Shown here piece after piece: positions 7,277 through 13,406 of a stretch of DNA of 15,306 nucleotides (positions are counted from its first letter, which is position 1; the number at the start of each line of letters is the position of its first letter). Under the pieces are notes generated by a model. The model was given only the letters and a program-made list of their open reading frames with translations, did no database searches and was not told the origin of the DNA. The stretch comes from UBA1672 sp023140905 (GTDB lineage: Bacteria > Pseudomonadota > Alphaproteobacteria > Micavibrionales > Micavibrionaceae): assembly GCA_030636745.1 (NCBI GenBank), contig DAOVWH010000034.1:1-15306 (forward strand). The letters run 5' to 3'. Both the position numbers and the translations under genes were made by a program.

Positions 7277-7288
7277 CACTATATAGTG
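7277..7288. repeat. perfect 12-bp palindrome before the methyltransferase
   Basis: CACTATATAGTG is a perfect palindrome five bases before the methyltransferase ATG. A near-identical CACTTTATAGTG lies at 6175-6186 upstream of the transglycosylase gene. It may be an operator or a small hairpin at the ribosome-binding region, which otherwise shows no Shine-Dalgarno sequence. Confidence 0.4.
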
Positions 7289-7292
7289 CTTT

Positions 7293-8072
7293 ATGAATGA
7301 GAATGAGAATGATAGTAACCTTATCACTATATTAGACAAACATGTCCAGCTTTACCAAGCTCCGGGCGGTTTTCGCACATCTATGGATAGCGTTATGCTG
7401 GCTGCGGCATGTCCCGTTAAAGCGCAAGAAAATGTTTTGGATTTAGGTTGCGGCGTTGGTAGTGCGGGACTATGCGCGCTCTATAGGATTGATGATACAT
7501 CATTACTAGGGGTTGATATCCAAACCGATCATATTGACTTAGCCATAAAAAATGCTGCTTTGAACAACATGGCCGAGCGCAGCTCTTTCTTATGCGCCGA
7601 TATTCGTGACCTTAATGCCCATGATGTTGGAACATTTGACCATGTCATTTGCAATCCTCCATATAAAGAAGCCGGTACACATAAACATTCCCCTTCTCCG
7701 GCTAAAGCACAGGCTATGGGACATTTAGATAATGACATGACGTTAAGAAGCTGGATTGATTGCGCGTGGCATTACATTAAGGGACAAGGGTCGTTTACGA
7801 TTATTCATGAAGCTGGCCAGTGTGACTCTATTATTCATAGCTTATACAGCATACACGGCAAACGCCGTTTTGGTGCTATAGAAATCTTTCCGATTTACAC
7901 TAAACCGGAACAACCCGCCAAACGCGTTATTATCCGTGCGTGGAAACATAAGAAAGGCCATAGCCGTTTATTGTCGGGAATCACATTGCGCAATAAAGAC
8001 AACTCAGACACAGCGGAAGCTCATGCCGTTTTGCGTGATGCCCAAGCTTTACGCTTTGATATGCTCCCGTAG
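7293..8072 (+). CDS. trmN6: TrmN6-type tRNA adenine-N6 methyltransferase
   Basis: This 259-residue class I SAM-dependent methyltransferase has motif I V-L-D-L-G-C-G-V-G-S-A-G (48-59) and the catalytic N-P-P-Y (121-124), the signature of amino-methyltransferases acting on adenine. The overall layout (A-P-G-G-F-R-T-S-M-D-S-V before motif I, and the spacing to NPPY) matches the TrmN6/YfiC group that modifies A37 of tRNA1(Val); the exact tRNA target is inferred. The ATG has no clear ribosome-binding site, so translation may depend on coupling or on the palindrome just before it. Its last 24 bases are shared with the end of the convergent glycyl-tRNA synthetase gene. Confidence 0.8.
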   Translation: MNENENDSNLITILDKHVQLYQAPGGFRTSMDSVMLAAACPVKAQENVLDLGCGVGSAGLCALYRIDDTSLLGVDIQTDHIDLAIKNAALNNMAERSSFLCADIRDLNAHDVGTFDHVICNPPYKEAGTHKHSPSPAKAQAMGHLDNDMTLRSWIDCAWHYIKGQGSFTIIHEAGQCDSIIHSLYSIHGKRRFGAIEIFPIYTKPEQPAKRVIIRAWKHKKGHSRLLSGITLRNKDNSDTAEAHAVLRDAQALRFDMLP

Positions 8073-9530
8073 GAAATCTTTAACTTTATCCAAAGCAACG
8101 CGCTCTTGAACCATCGTGTTACGGTGACGAACTGTCACGCTTTGATCGGCAGAAGTTTCATTGTCAATTGTGAAACAGAATGGTGTACCAATTTCATCCT
8201 GACGCGCATAACGCTTACCGATGTTTTGTTTAATATCAAGATCCACATTATAATCCTCGCGCAACTCCATATAAAGTTTTTGCGCTATCGGCACATGTTT
8301 ATCTTTAGCTGTTAACGGTAGAATAGCCGCCTTTTTCGGAGCCATAGAAGGCTTAAAGTCAAGATAAACACCGGATGGACGGCTTTCATCAACCGTATAA
8401 GCCTGACAAATAAGAGCCAGAACCCCGCGTGTTAACCCTGTTGAAGGCTCGATCACATGCGGCATAAAGCGTCTATTCGTCGGCTGGTCGAAATATTCCA
8501 GCTTTGTACCGGAAAATTCCTGATGCTGCGTTAAATCAAAGCATCCGCGATGAGCAATCCCTTCAAGCTCGTCAAACTCAGGTGCAGAGAACGGGAAACG
8601 GTATTCCAGATCAATTGTTCTGTCTGAATAATGAGCTAGATCTTCTTTTGGCACATCTAGGAAATTCAGTTCTGATTTTGGAATACCTACAGCTTCCCAA
8701 AACTTGGTACGTTGCTCTACCCAAAAGTCAAACCACATTGGTACTTCGTCTTCTTCACAGAACCACTCAAGCTCCATTTGCTCAAATTCACGACTACGAA
8801 AAACAAAGTTACGTGGTGTAACCTCATTACGAAAAGCTTTACCGACTTGAGCAATACCAAAAGGAACGCGCGCGCGACTCGAATCAATCACATTTTTGTA
8901 GTTAAGAAAAATACCTGCGCATGTCTCAGGACGTAAATAAGCTTTGTTCTCGTCTCCGGCAGTAGCCCCGACATACGTGTGGAACATCATATTAAACTGG
9001 CGCGGCTCGGTGAGGGTACCCGGTATCTTAACATCCGGCCCTACAACTGAGGCATAAAGATCAGCATCAATCTGATCTAACATCGTTTTCTCAAAATCAT
9101 CTGCACTTTTACCTTTTGCGAGCTTTTTTAAACGCTTTTCAATTTCATTATCTTCAGCATCTTTATCAAAAGCATAGCTAAAACCTTCGCCATCTTTTGG
9201 CACAAGAACAAATACGTGATCGGCACGGTATCTCTTTTTTGACTCGCGGCAATCCACCATAGGATCACAAAAACCACCAACATGGCCGGACGCTTCCCAG
9301 CAAGTCGGGTTTTGGATAATAGAAGAATCAACACCAAAAATGTTAATTGGATTGCCGTCTGAACCGATTGGCGGGGTTAGAACCATTTCTTTCCACCAGC
9401 GGTCCCGCAAGTTGTTTTTCAACTCAACCCCAAGCGGACCGTAATCCCAGAACCCGTTTAACCCGCCATAAATATCAGAGGCAGCAAAAATAAATCCACG
9501 TCGTTTACATAGGGATACAATATCTTTCAT
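8049..9530 (-). CDS. glyQS: glycyl-tRNA synthetase, single-chain alpha2 type
   Basis: This class II aminoacyl-tRNA synthetase charges tRNA-Gly. It is the one-polypeptide (alpha2) form: K-R-R-G-F-I-F at the start and Y-G-G-L-N-G-F-W-D-Y-G-P-L-G (21-34), then Y-L-R-P-E-T-C-A-G-I-F (198-208), motif 2 around R-N-E-V-T-P-R-N-F-V-F-R-S-R-E-F (234-249), G-I-A-H-R-G-C-F-D-L-T-Q-H (324-336), motif 3 G-L-T-R-G-V-L (365-371) and a C-terminal anticodon-binding domain from about 390. The 493-residue length is normal for this type. Most proteobacteria, including typical alphaproteobacteria, instead carry the two-subunit glyQ/glyS enzyme, so this is a noteworthy form here. The ATG has a weak GGAAAT upstream. 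Confidence 0.93.
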   Translation of the reverse strand: MKDIVSLCKRRGFIFAASDIYGGLNGFWDYGPLGVELKNNLRDRWWKEMVLTPPIGSDGNPINIFGVDSSIIQNPTCWEASGHVGGFCDPMVDCRESKKRYRADHVFVLVPKDGEGFSYAFDKDAEDNEIEKRLKKLAKGKSADDFEKTMLDQIDADLYASVVGPDVKIPGTLTEPRQFNMMFHTYVGATAGDENKAYLRPETCAGIFLNYKNVIDSSRARVPFGIAQVGKAFRNEVTPRNFVFRSREFEQMELEWFCEEDEVPMWFDFWVEQRTKFWEAVGIPKSELNFLDVPKEDLAHYSDRTIDLEYRFPFSAPEFDELEGIAHRGCFDLTQHQEFSGTKLEYFDQPTNRRFMPHVIEPSTGLTRGVLALICQAYTVDESRPSGVYLDFKPSMAPKKAAILPLTAKDKHVPIAQKLYMELREDYNVDLDIKQNIGKRYARQDEIGTPFCFTIDNETSADQSVTVRHRNTMVQERVALDKVKDFLREHIKA

Positions 9531-9559
9531 CAGTCAAATTTCCATTTTTTCTTTAGAGT

Positions 9560-9580
9560 TATAGTAATCTAACTTAAGAA
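9560..9580 (+). repeat. third, degenerate copy of the 21-bp arm
   Basis: This segment shares TATAGTAAT and TTAAGAA, at the same spacing, with the left arm of the palindrome 62 bp downstream (17 of 21 identical, direct orientation). It lies in the upstream region of glyQS. Confidence 0.45.
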
Positions 9581-9621
9581 TAATATAAAAAACAACCTTA
9601 ACCTTACTAAAAATGATCAAG

Positions 9622-9786
9622 TATAGTAATTTGTTTTAAGAACTGCCCATCCTCTACACCGTCATTGCCTGAATTTTTACTCTAAAAATTTCTAAGGCAA
9701 TCCATAGACTGCATGGATCCCCCTAGAATTTGCTTACACAAATTCGGAGGATGACGATTGTGCAATTCTTAAAACAAATTACTATA
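9622..9786. repeat. 165-bp structured palindromic element with 21-bp terminal inverted repeats
   Basis: Bases 9622-9642 are the perfect reverse complement of 9766-9786 (21 of 21). Inside, CATCCTC (9648-9654) pairs with GAGGATG (9747-9753). Three further hairpins branch within: TTGCCT/AGGCAA (9665-9670 with 9695-9700, holding AATTTTT/AAAAATT), ATCCAT/ATGGAT (9700-9705 with 9713-9718) and GAATTTG/CAAATTC (9726-9732 with 9739-9745). CGTCAT/ATGACG offers an alternative closing pair. Both ends carry TA, compatible with a TA target duplication of an IS630/mariner-type miniature element, though no transposase is present. The interior resembles the GTCATCC-type intergenic repeats found in many alphaproteobacteria. 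Confidence 0.8.
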
Positions 9787-9937
9787 TCTTTAACTTAAAA
9801 GTATTTTTAAACAAATAATCAATACCGGAACTATAATAACCGATAACGATACTACATAGTATACAGCGTGCTCTTACTTTAAATATTTATGAATAAATAA
9901 CAATTATTTGATAGTTTTACTTTGTATAAACAAGTAA

Positions 9938-9957
9938 TAACAGTTAACCAGTTGTTA
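9938..9957. promoter_or_regulatory. operator-like dyad
   Basis: TAACA (9938-9942) and TGTTA (9953-9957) flank a GTTAAC palindrome, giving a 20-bp dyad 18 bases upstream of the putative -35 box of the orphan gene. It may be a regulator-binding site; no regulator is identified. Confidence 0.3.
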
Positions 9958-9975
9958 AGCTATTTTCTATTTTTC

Positions 9976-10005
9976 TTGACTTCATCTTCCCTAACACAGT
10001 AAACT
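9976..10005 (+). promoter_or_regulatory. putative promoter of the orphan small gene
   Basis: TTGACT (9976-9981) and TAAACT (10000-10005) are separated by 18 bp. The ribosome-binding site follows about 10 bases after the -10 box, implying a short leader. Confidence 0.4.
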
Positions 10006-10031
10006 GACAGTATAGAAAGGAGTATAGAGCG

Positions 10032-10349
10032 GTGAGTGATGATTACAATGGTCCTATTGGCGATGGTCCTATTAGCGGCAATCACAAGGATAAGAATTTT
10101 GAGTTTTCTGCTGCGGCTCGTGCTAGACGTAAGTATAATAGTGGACGCGATGACTCCATCGGATCCCATTTGCCTTCTTCCCACTGGGATCCACTAAAAG
10201 AAGCAGCCGTATCACAGACAAAGGCTGGAATACAGGACATAAAAGGATTTATGTCAAGGATAATATACATAATAGGAGCGACCGCGCAGGGGTTTAACAA
10301 CATTCTTTCTTATGGAATAGCAGGTTACGATTATGAATTCCCGCAATAA
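10032..10349 (+). CDS. hypothetical small protein, GTG start
   Basis: I do not recognise this 105-residue protein. It is supported by a strong AAAGGAG nine bases before a GTG start and by a promoter-like pair upstream. The N-terminus is glycine- and aspartate-rich, with an internal repeat N-G-P-I-G/D-G-P-I-S produced by a 15-bp tandem duplication (10048-10062 and 10063-10077, one mismatch). The middle is basic (A-A-R-A-R-R-K). Residues about 70-95 (I-K-G-F-M-S-R-I-I-Y-I-I-G-A) are moderately hydrophobic and could associate with a membrane, but are not a clear transmembrane helix. The coding sequence contains an 8-bp perfect inverted repeat (GGATCCCA 10161-10168, TGGGATCC 10185-10192). It could also be a structured RNA locus. 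It is followed by several hairpins. Confidence 0.6.
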   Translation: MSDDYNGPIGDGPISGNHKDKNFEFSAAARARRKYNSGRDDSIGSHLPSSHWDPLKEAAVSQTKAGIQDIKGFMSRIIYIIGATAQGFNNILSYGIAGYDYEFPQ

Positions 10350-10390
10350 TTAATTGTACTTGTTAAAACTACGAAATAAAAAGTTTTAAA

Positions 10391-10497
10391 AAAGAGGCCA
10401 TAAATAGAGCCTTTGAAGTTTGGGAAAAATAAAAAAGAGAGAAAAATCTCTCAACTGGTTGAAAAAGCGCTTTAAAATAAAAAATATAAATAAGCGC
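10391..10497 (+). other. run of small hairpins between the orphan gene and panB
   Basis: Three short stems follow each other: AGAGGC/GCCTTT (10393-10398 with 10409-10414, one G-U), GAGAGA/TCTCTC (10437-10442 with 10447-10452) and GCGCTT/AAGCGC (10467-10472 with 10492-10497). The surrounding sequence is very A-rich. With the terminator that follows they may form a leader or 3' structure; each alone is weak. Confidence 0.4.
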
Positions 10498-10508
10498 GAA
10501 ATATAAAA

Positions 10509-10552
10509 AAGGTGCTTTAGGTGTTAAAACCTGAACACCTTATTTTATTTTC
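10509..10552 (+). terminator. Rho-independent terminator upstream of panB
   Basis: AAGGTG (10509-10514) pairs with CACCTT (10536-10541). The stem continues through TTTAGGT with ACCTGAA (one bulged C) to a six-base loop. A T-rich tail, TTATTTTATTTT (10541-10552), follows. It most likely ends the orphan-gene transcript. Lying 83 bp before the panB start, it could also act as an attenuator. Confidence 0.65.
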
Positions 10553-10634
10553 ATTCACAGCACCTAAGAATTTTGTTAAACATGGAAAGACTAAATCTAC
10601 TTCCCAAAAAATTCATATAGACAGGTGCCACAAA

Positions 10635-11447
10635 ATGAGCAAACAAACCACACAAAGAAAGATTACGCTCGAAGACATTAAAAACCATCAAAAAGATGAT
10701 GAGCCACTTGTTTGTTTAACAAGCTATACAGCGCCTATGACCAGAATTTTAGACCCACATTGCGATATGTTGCTAGTCGGAGATTCTTTAGGAATGGTCG
10801 TTTACGGTATGAAAAACACATTATGCGTAACGCTGGATATGATGGTTAATCACGGAAAAGCTGTGATGCGCGCTGCCAGCCATGCTTTTGTGGTCGTGGA
10901 TATGTCTTATGGCACATATGAAAATGATCCTGCTATTGCCCTCGAATCAGCCAAACGCCTTATGGGAGAAACCGGCTGTAACGCGCTGAAACTTGAGGTA
11001 ACCAAAGCTCTAGCGCCTACTATAGAGCTTTTAGCGGCTAATGATATTCCTGTACAAGCCCATATCGGCTTATGTCCCCAAAGCATTGAGAAAGAAGGTG
11101 GCTACAAGATCAAAGGAAAAACCAACCACGAGATATCAAATCTTATTGATGATGCGTTGGCTTGCGAAAAAGCCGGTGCTTTCAGTGTATTAATTGAAGG
11201 AACCAAGGAAGCCGCCTCGCGTGAAATCGCCACCTCTGTGAATGTTCCCACTATAGGCATTGGCGCTTCCCCTGCTTGTGATGGACAAATATTGGTAGTT
11301 GATGACATGCTAGGTATGATTACCGGTCACACACCTAAATTTGTAAAGAAATACGCACAACTATCCGACGTTATTAGTGAGACTGTAAGTAAATACGCCA
11401 CTGATGTACGCGCTCGCAAATTCCCGGATGAGAATTATGTTTATTAA
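10635..11447 (+). CDS. panB: 3-methyl-2-oxobutanoate hydroxymethyltransferase
   Basis: PanB transfers a hydroxymethyl group from 5,10-methylene-tetrahydrofolate to alpha-ketoisovalerate, making ketopantoate, the first committed step of pantothenate and CoA synthesis. The 270 residues form a TIM barrel with V-G-D-S-L-G-M-V-V-Y-G (48-58). The Mg-binding residues D50, D89 (V-V-D-M-S-Y-G) and E121 (K-L-E), and the general base E188 (L-I-E-G), correspond to the E. coli set. H-I-G-L-C-P-Q-S (133-140) is the usual HxGLxPQS loop. An in-frame upstream start at 10521 would run through the terminator stem; I choose 10635 because AGGTG lies seven bases before it and the product then has normal PanB length. 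The panC ATG lies 16 bp after the stop, so the two form an operon. Confidence 0.95.
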   Translation: MSKQTTQRKITLEDIKNHQKDDEPLVCLTSYTAPMTRILDPHCDMLLVGDSLGMVVYGMKNTLCVTLDMMVNHGKAVMRAASHAFVVVDMSYGTYENDPAIALESAKRLMGETGCNALKLEVTKALAPTIELLAANDIPVQAHIGLCPQSIEKEGGYKIKGKTNHEISNLIDDALACEKAGAFSVLIEGTKEAASREIATSVNVPTIGIGASPACDGQILVVDDMLGMITGHTPKFVKKYAQLSDVISETVSKYATDVRARKFPDENYVY

Positions 11448-11463
11448 GGATAAAGATAAAACC

Positions 11464-12258
11464 ATGAAAATAGCCAGAACAATCGAAGAGCTAGACGCAT
11501 TTAGGGAAAAGCTTGGCGAAGGAACACTAGCTTATGTACCAACAATGGGCGCACTGCATGATGGACACTTATCGCTTGTACGTTTAGCTAGGAAAAAATG
11601 CGATTACGTTGCAGTTAGCATATTTGTAAACCCAACTCAATTTGCACCCGATGAAGATTTCAATTCCTATCCCCGCACTGAAAAAGAAGATGCGAAGAAA
11701 CTTGAAGCTGAAGGCGTAGATATTCTCTTCTTGCCAACTGAAAACGTTATATACCCTGAAGGAAAAGATTTAGATATCAAGGCCGGAAACGTAGCTGAAG
11801 GACTAGAAACAACCTTCCGCCCCGCTTTCTTTGATGGTGTTGTAAATGTTGTTAACCGCCTGTTTAATGCCGTTAAGCCGGATATTGCAGTGTTCGGCGA
11901 AAAAGACTTTCAGCAATTGCAGGTCATTACGCAAATGGTTGAGAATGAAAGCATACCTATCAAGATTATCGGAGCACCAACGGCCCGCGATGAAAACGGC
12001 TTGGCTCTATCTTCACGGAATTTATATTTAAGTGAAGACGAACTGGTTATTGCTCGTAAATTAAATATTGCTTTGCGCGAAGCTGCCAAGACAGGTGATT
12101 TAGAAGCCACCGGAAAAGCTTTGCTTGATTACGGATTTGATAAAATTGACTATGTTGAGACACGCTGGAACAGGGTTTTAGGCGCTGCATGGCTCGGTAA
12201 AACACGCTTGATTGATAATATTGCAATAGATGAAAAAGTTGCTGCGGCAGCTCAATAG
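11464..12258 (+). CDS. panC: pantothenate synthetase (pantoate-beta-alanine ligase)
   Basis: PanC joins pantoate and beta-alanine through a pantoyl-adenylate. Visible motifs are P-T-M-G-A-L-H-D-G-H (26-35, the HIGH-like ATP site), F-V-N-P-T-Q-F (54-60), Y-P-R-T (69-72), F-G-E-K-D-F-Q-Q (144-151) and S-S-R-N (173-176). The product has 264 residues, shorter than the usual 280 or so. In the C-terminal domain, V-E-T-R-W runs directly into N-R-V-L-G-A-A-W-L-G (about 221-234), where relatives have roughly a dozen more residues; the frame remains open and the A-x-L-G-x-x-R-L-I-D-N end is intact. ATGs further upstream overlap panB and have no better site; AAGGAT lies 11 bases before 11464. The ketopantoate reductase gene (panE) is not in the window. 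Confidence 0.95.
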   Translation: MKIARTIEELDAFREKLGEGTLAYVPTMGALHDGHLSLVRLARKKCDYVAVSIFVNPTQFAPDEDFNSYPRTEKEDAKKLEAEGVDILFLPTENVIYPEGKDLDIKAGNVAEGLETTFRPAFFDGVVNVVNRLFNAVKPDIAVFGEKDFQQLQVITQMVENESIPIKIIGAPTARDENGLALSSRNLYLSEDELVIARKLNIALREAAKTGDLEATGKALLDYGFDKIDYVETRWNRVLGAAWLGKTRLIDNIAIDEKVAAAAQ

Positions 12259-12286
12259 ACCTTTTTTCCTGTTCAATAGGTCTTTT
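12257..12286 (+). terminator. weak terminator after panC
   Basis: AGACCT (12257-12262) pairs with AGGTCT (12278-12283) over a 15-base loop and runs into TTTTCCC. The stem begins inside the last panC codons. The T-tract is short, so efficiency is doubtful. Confidence 0.4.
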
Positions 12287-12562
12287 CCCTATTAAGTAAT
12301 TGATTTTGTTACGGTTTTGTGCCTTGGGGTGGAATTTGTCAATGCTGCTGTGCACAAAGGTTGTATAGTTTGTTTGTAGAGATATGCAGAAATCTTAGTG
12401 TTTCGGCTAACTTTTTGGCCAATTTGGGTGTTTTCTTTTTCGCGCTTGTTGTCATCATTCATGGGGATTATTATAGGAGGTAATTCCTATAATGTCAAAT
12501 AGTTTGTATCTGTAAGATAATAGTGGTTACACTCAAGAATAGTACAGAAGGTAATTGAAAAT
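12259..12562. other. 304-bp intergenic region after panC
   Basis: No gene was recognised. Besides the terminator stem, it holds TTTGTGC/GCACAAA (12316-12322 with 12352-12358), a small hairpin GGCTAA/TTGGCC (12405-12420, one G-U pair) followed by a T-rich stretch, and a promoter overlapped by a 9-bp palindrome (12470-12493). Confidence 0.5.
12449..12493 (+). promoter_or_regulatory. putative promoter with overlapping 9-bp palindrome
   Basis: TTGTCA (12449-12454) and TATAGG (12472-12477) are 17 bp apart. ATTATAGGA (12470-12478) and TCCTATAAT (12485-12493) form a perfect inverted repeat covering this -10 box and a second, perfect TATAAT (12488-12493). The layout suggests an operator for the two small genes downstream. 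The same DNA contains AGGAGG and an ATG opening a seven-codon frame (M-S-N-S-L-Y-L, 12492-12515), so a leader-peptide role is an alternative. Confidence 0.4.
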
Positions 12563-12964
12563 ATGTTAGTTAAGTGTATTGGGAATTCTCTAAGTCACCT
12601 AGGTGATGAGCGCGCAAAGAAAGCATATGAAAGAACTGTTCACCAAGAGAAAGTATGGCTTGAAATTGGTGAAGAGTATCATGTGTACGGGATATCTTTT
12701 GAAAATGGAGAGAATCTGCCATACTTTCTTGTATGCGAAGATGGTGACGAATTCCCCCAACCACATTTAGGAGATTTTTTTGAAATAATAGATGGAAACA
12801 TCCCTTCTGATTGGATGTTTACAACAATAGCTAATAATGTTGGTGAACTGTCTTTTCTTCCCAAAAAATGGGCGTTAGACACCGGTTTTTTAGAAAAGAT
12901 AGTTGATAAAGAGCCTGCGGCGTTGGATTATTTTTTATACTTGAAAAGCTTATATACCACTTAA
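12563..12964 (+). CDS. hypothetical small acidic protein, immunity-like
   Basis: This 133-residue acidic protein has no signal peptide or membrane segment. The segments E-E-Y-H-V-Y-G-I-S-F (37-46), Y-F-L-V-C-E-D-G (54-61) and F-F-E-I-I-D-G-N-I-P-S-D-W-M-F (72-86) resemble small cytoplasmic proteins often found as immunity or accessory proteins in polymorphic-toxin loci. That is pattern memory, not a confirmed family. A moderate AAGG lies about 12 bases before the ATG. No toxin gene is present nearby. The next gene starts 21 bp after the stop, so the two are probably co-transcribed from the promoter near 12450-12490. Confidence 0.65.
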   Translation: MLVKCIGNSLSHLGDERAKKAYERTVHQEKVWLEIGEEYHVYGISFENGENLPYFLVCEDGDEFPQPHLGDFFEIIDGNIPSDWMFTTIANNVGELSFLPKKWALDTGFLEKIVDKEPAALDYFLYLKSLYTT

Positions 12965-12985
12965 AAAATATCAGGGGTGGAATAA

Positions 12986-13357
12986 ATGGGGCTAACCGTA
13001 AAATTTATAGACATGAGAAATGAGCTTGTAGGATATTTAGAAGGGTTAGCCAATCCTTCTTACCAACAGGCCTGCTGGGTTGATGGGAATTGTCCAAAGG
13101 GCATTGAGCATGATGAATTTGATTATGTAGTCCACTTCTTATTTGATGACACTACTTTGTCATCTGATGCAGAAAAATGGGTGGGATTATGTTTACGTAA
13201 CAATCAAGAGGCTGCGGCAATTAAGAATATCTGTATAAAAATCGATACTATTTTTCAAAAGTATGGTTATGAACTAACTGATGCTGAATATATTACATTA
13301 CCAGAATGGCAAACAGTTGTTGATACGACAATCTCTGCTTTAGAATATTTTAAATGA
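12986..13357 (+). CDS. SCO4402-like small protein
   Basis: This 123-residue acidic protein has D-M-R-N-E-L-V-G-Y-L (9-18), L-A-N-P-S-Y-Q (21-27), H-D-E-F-D-Y-V-V-H-F-L-F-D-D (42-55) and T-D-A-E-Y (98-102). This order resembles the SCO4402 family of small proteins of unknown function that often sit near toxin/immunity loci; the assignment is from memory of the pattern. A clear ribosome-binding site (CAGGGGTGGA) precedes the ATG. It is the second gene of a two-gene plus-strand unit and ends 49 bp before the convergent rplQ stop. Confidence 0.7.
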   Translation: MGLTVKFIDMRNELVGYLEGLANPSYQQACWVDGNCPKGIEHDEFDYVVHFLFDDTTLSSDAEKWVGLCLRNNQEAAAIKNICIKIDTIFQKYGYELTDAEYITLPEWQTVVDTTISALEYFK

Positions 13358-13406
13358 GTGAAACTCCACAGGGCAAAGCCCCGCTTAGCAGAGCTTCCTA
13401 AATTTT

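Larger units (their letters stand above)
9531..10031. other. 501-bp intergenic region, no protein gene seen
   Basis: Between the divergent glyQS and the small orphan gene lie a partial repeat arm (9560-9580), the 165-bp structured palindrome (9622-9786), about 150 bp of AT-rich sequence with no recognised content (9787-9937), an operator-like dyad (9938-9957) and a promoter (9976-10005). No tRNA or known RNA gene was recognised. Confidence 0.6.

Noticed and set aside
9787..9937. AT-rich stretch considered as an origin or small RNA gene
   Set aside because: No DnaA boxes, iterons, hairpin with T-tract or recognisable RNA motif could be found.
12047..12355. 102-codon open frame on the minus strand across the panC end
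   Set aside because: It is antisense to intact panC, has no ribosome-binding site and its composition is not protein-like.
12492..12515. Seven-codon frame after AGGAGG, considered as a leader peptide gene
   Set aside because: It is too short to support as a gene and the region may be promoter DNA rather than transcript; kept only as an alternative in the palindrome finding.
13371..13381. GGGC-AAA-GCCC hairpin between the SCO4402-like gene and rplQ, considered as a terminator
   Set aside because: The stem is only four pairs with a three-base loop and no adjacent T-tract in either direction.
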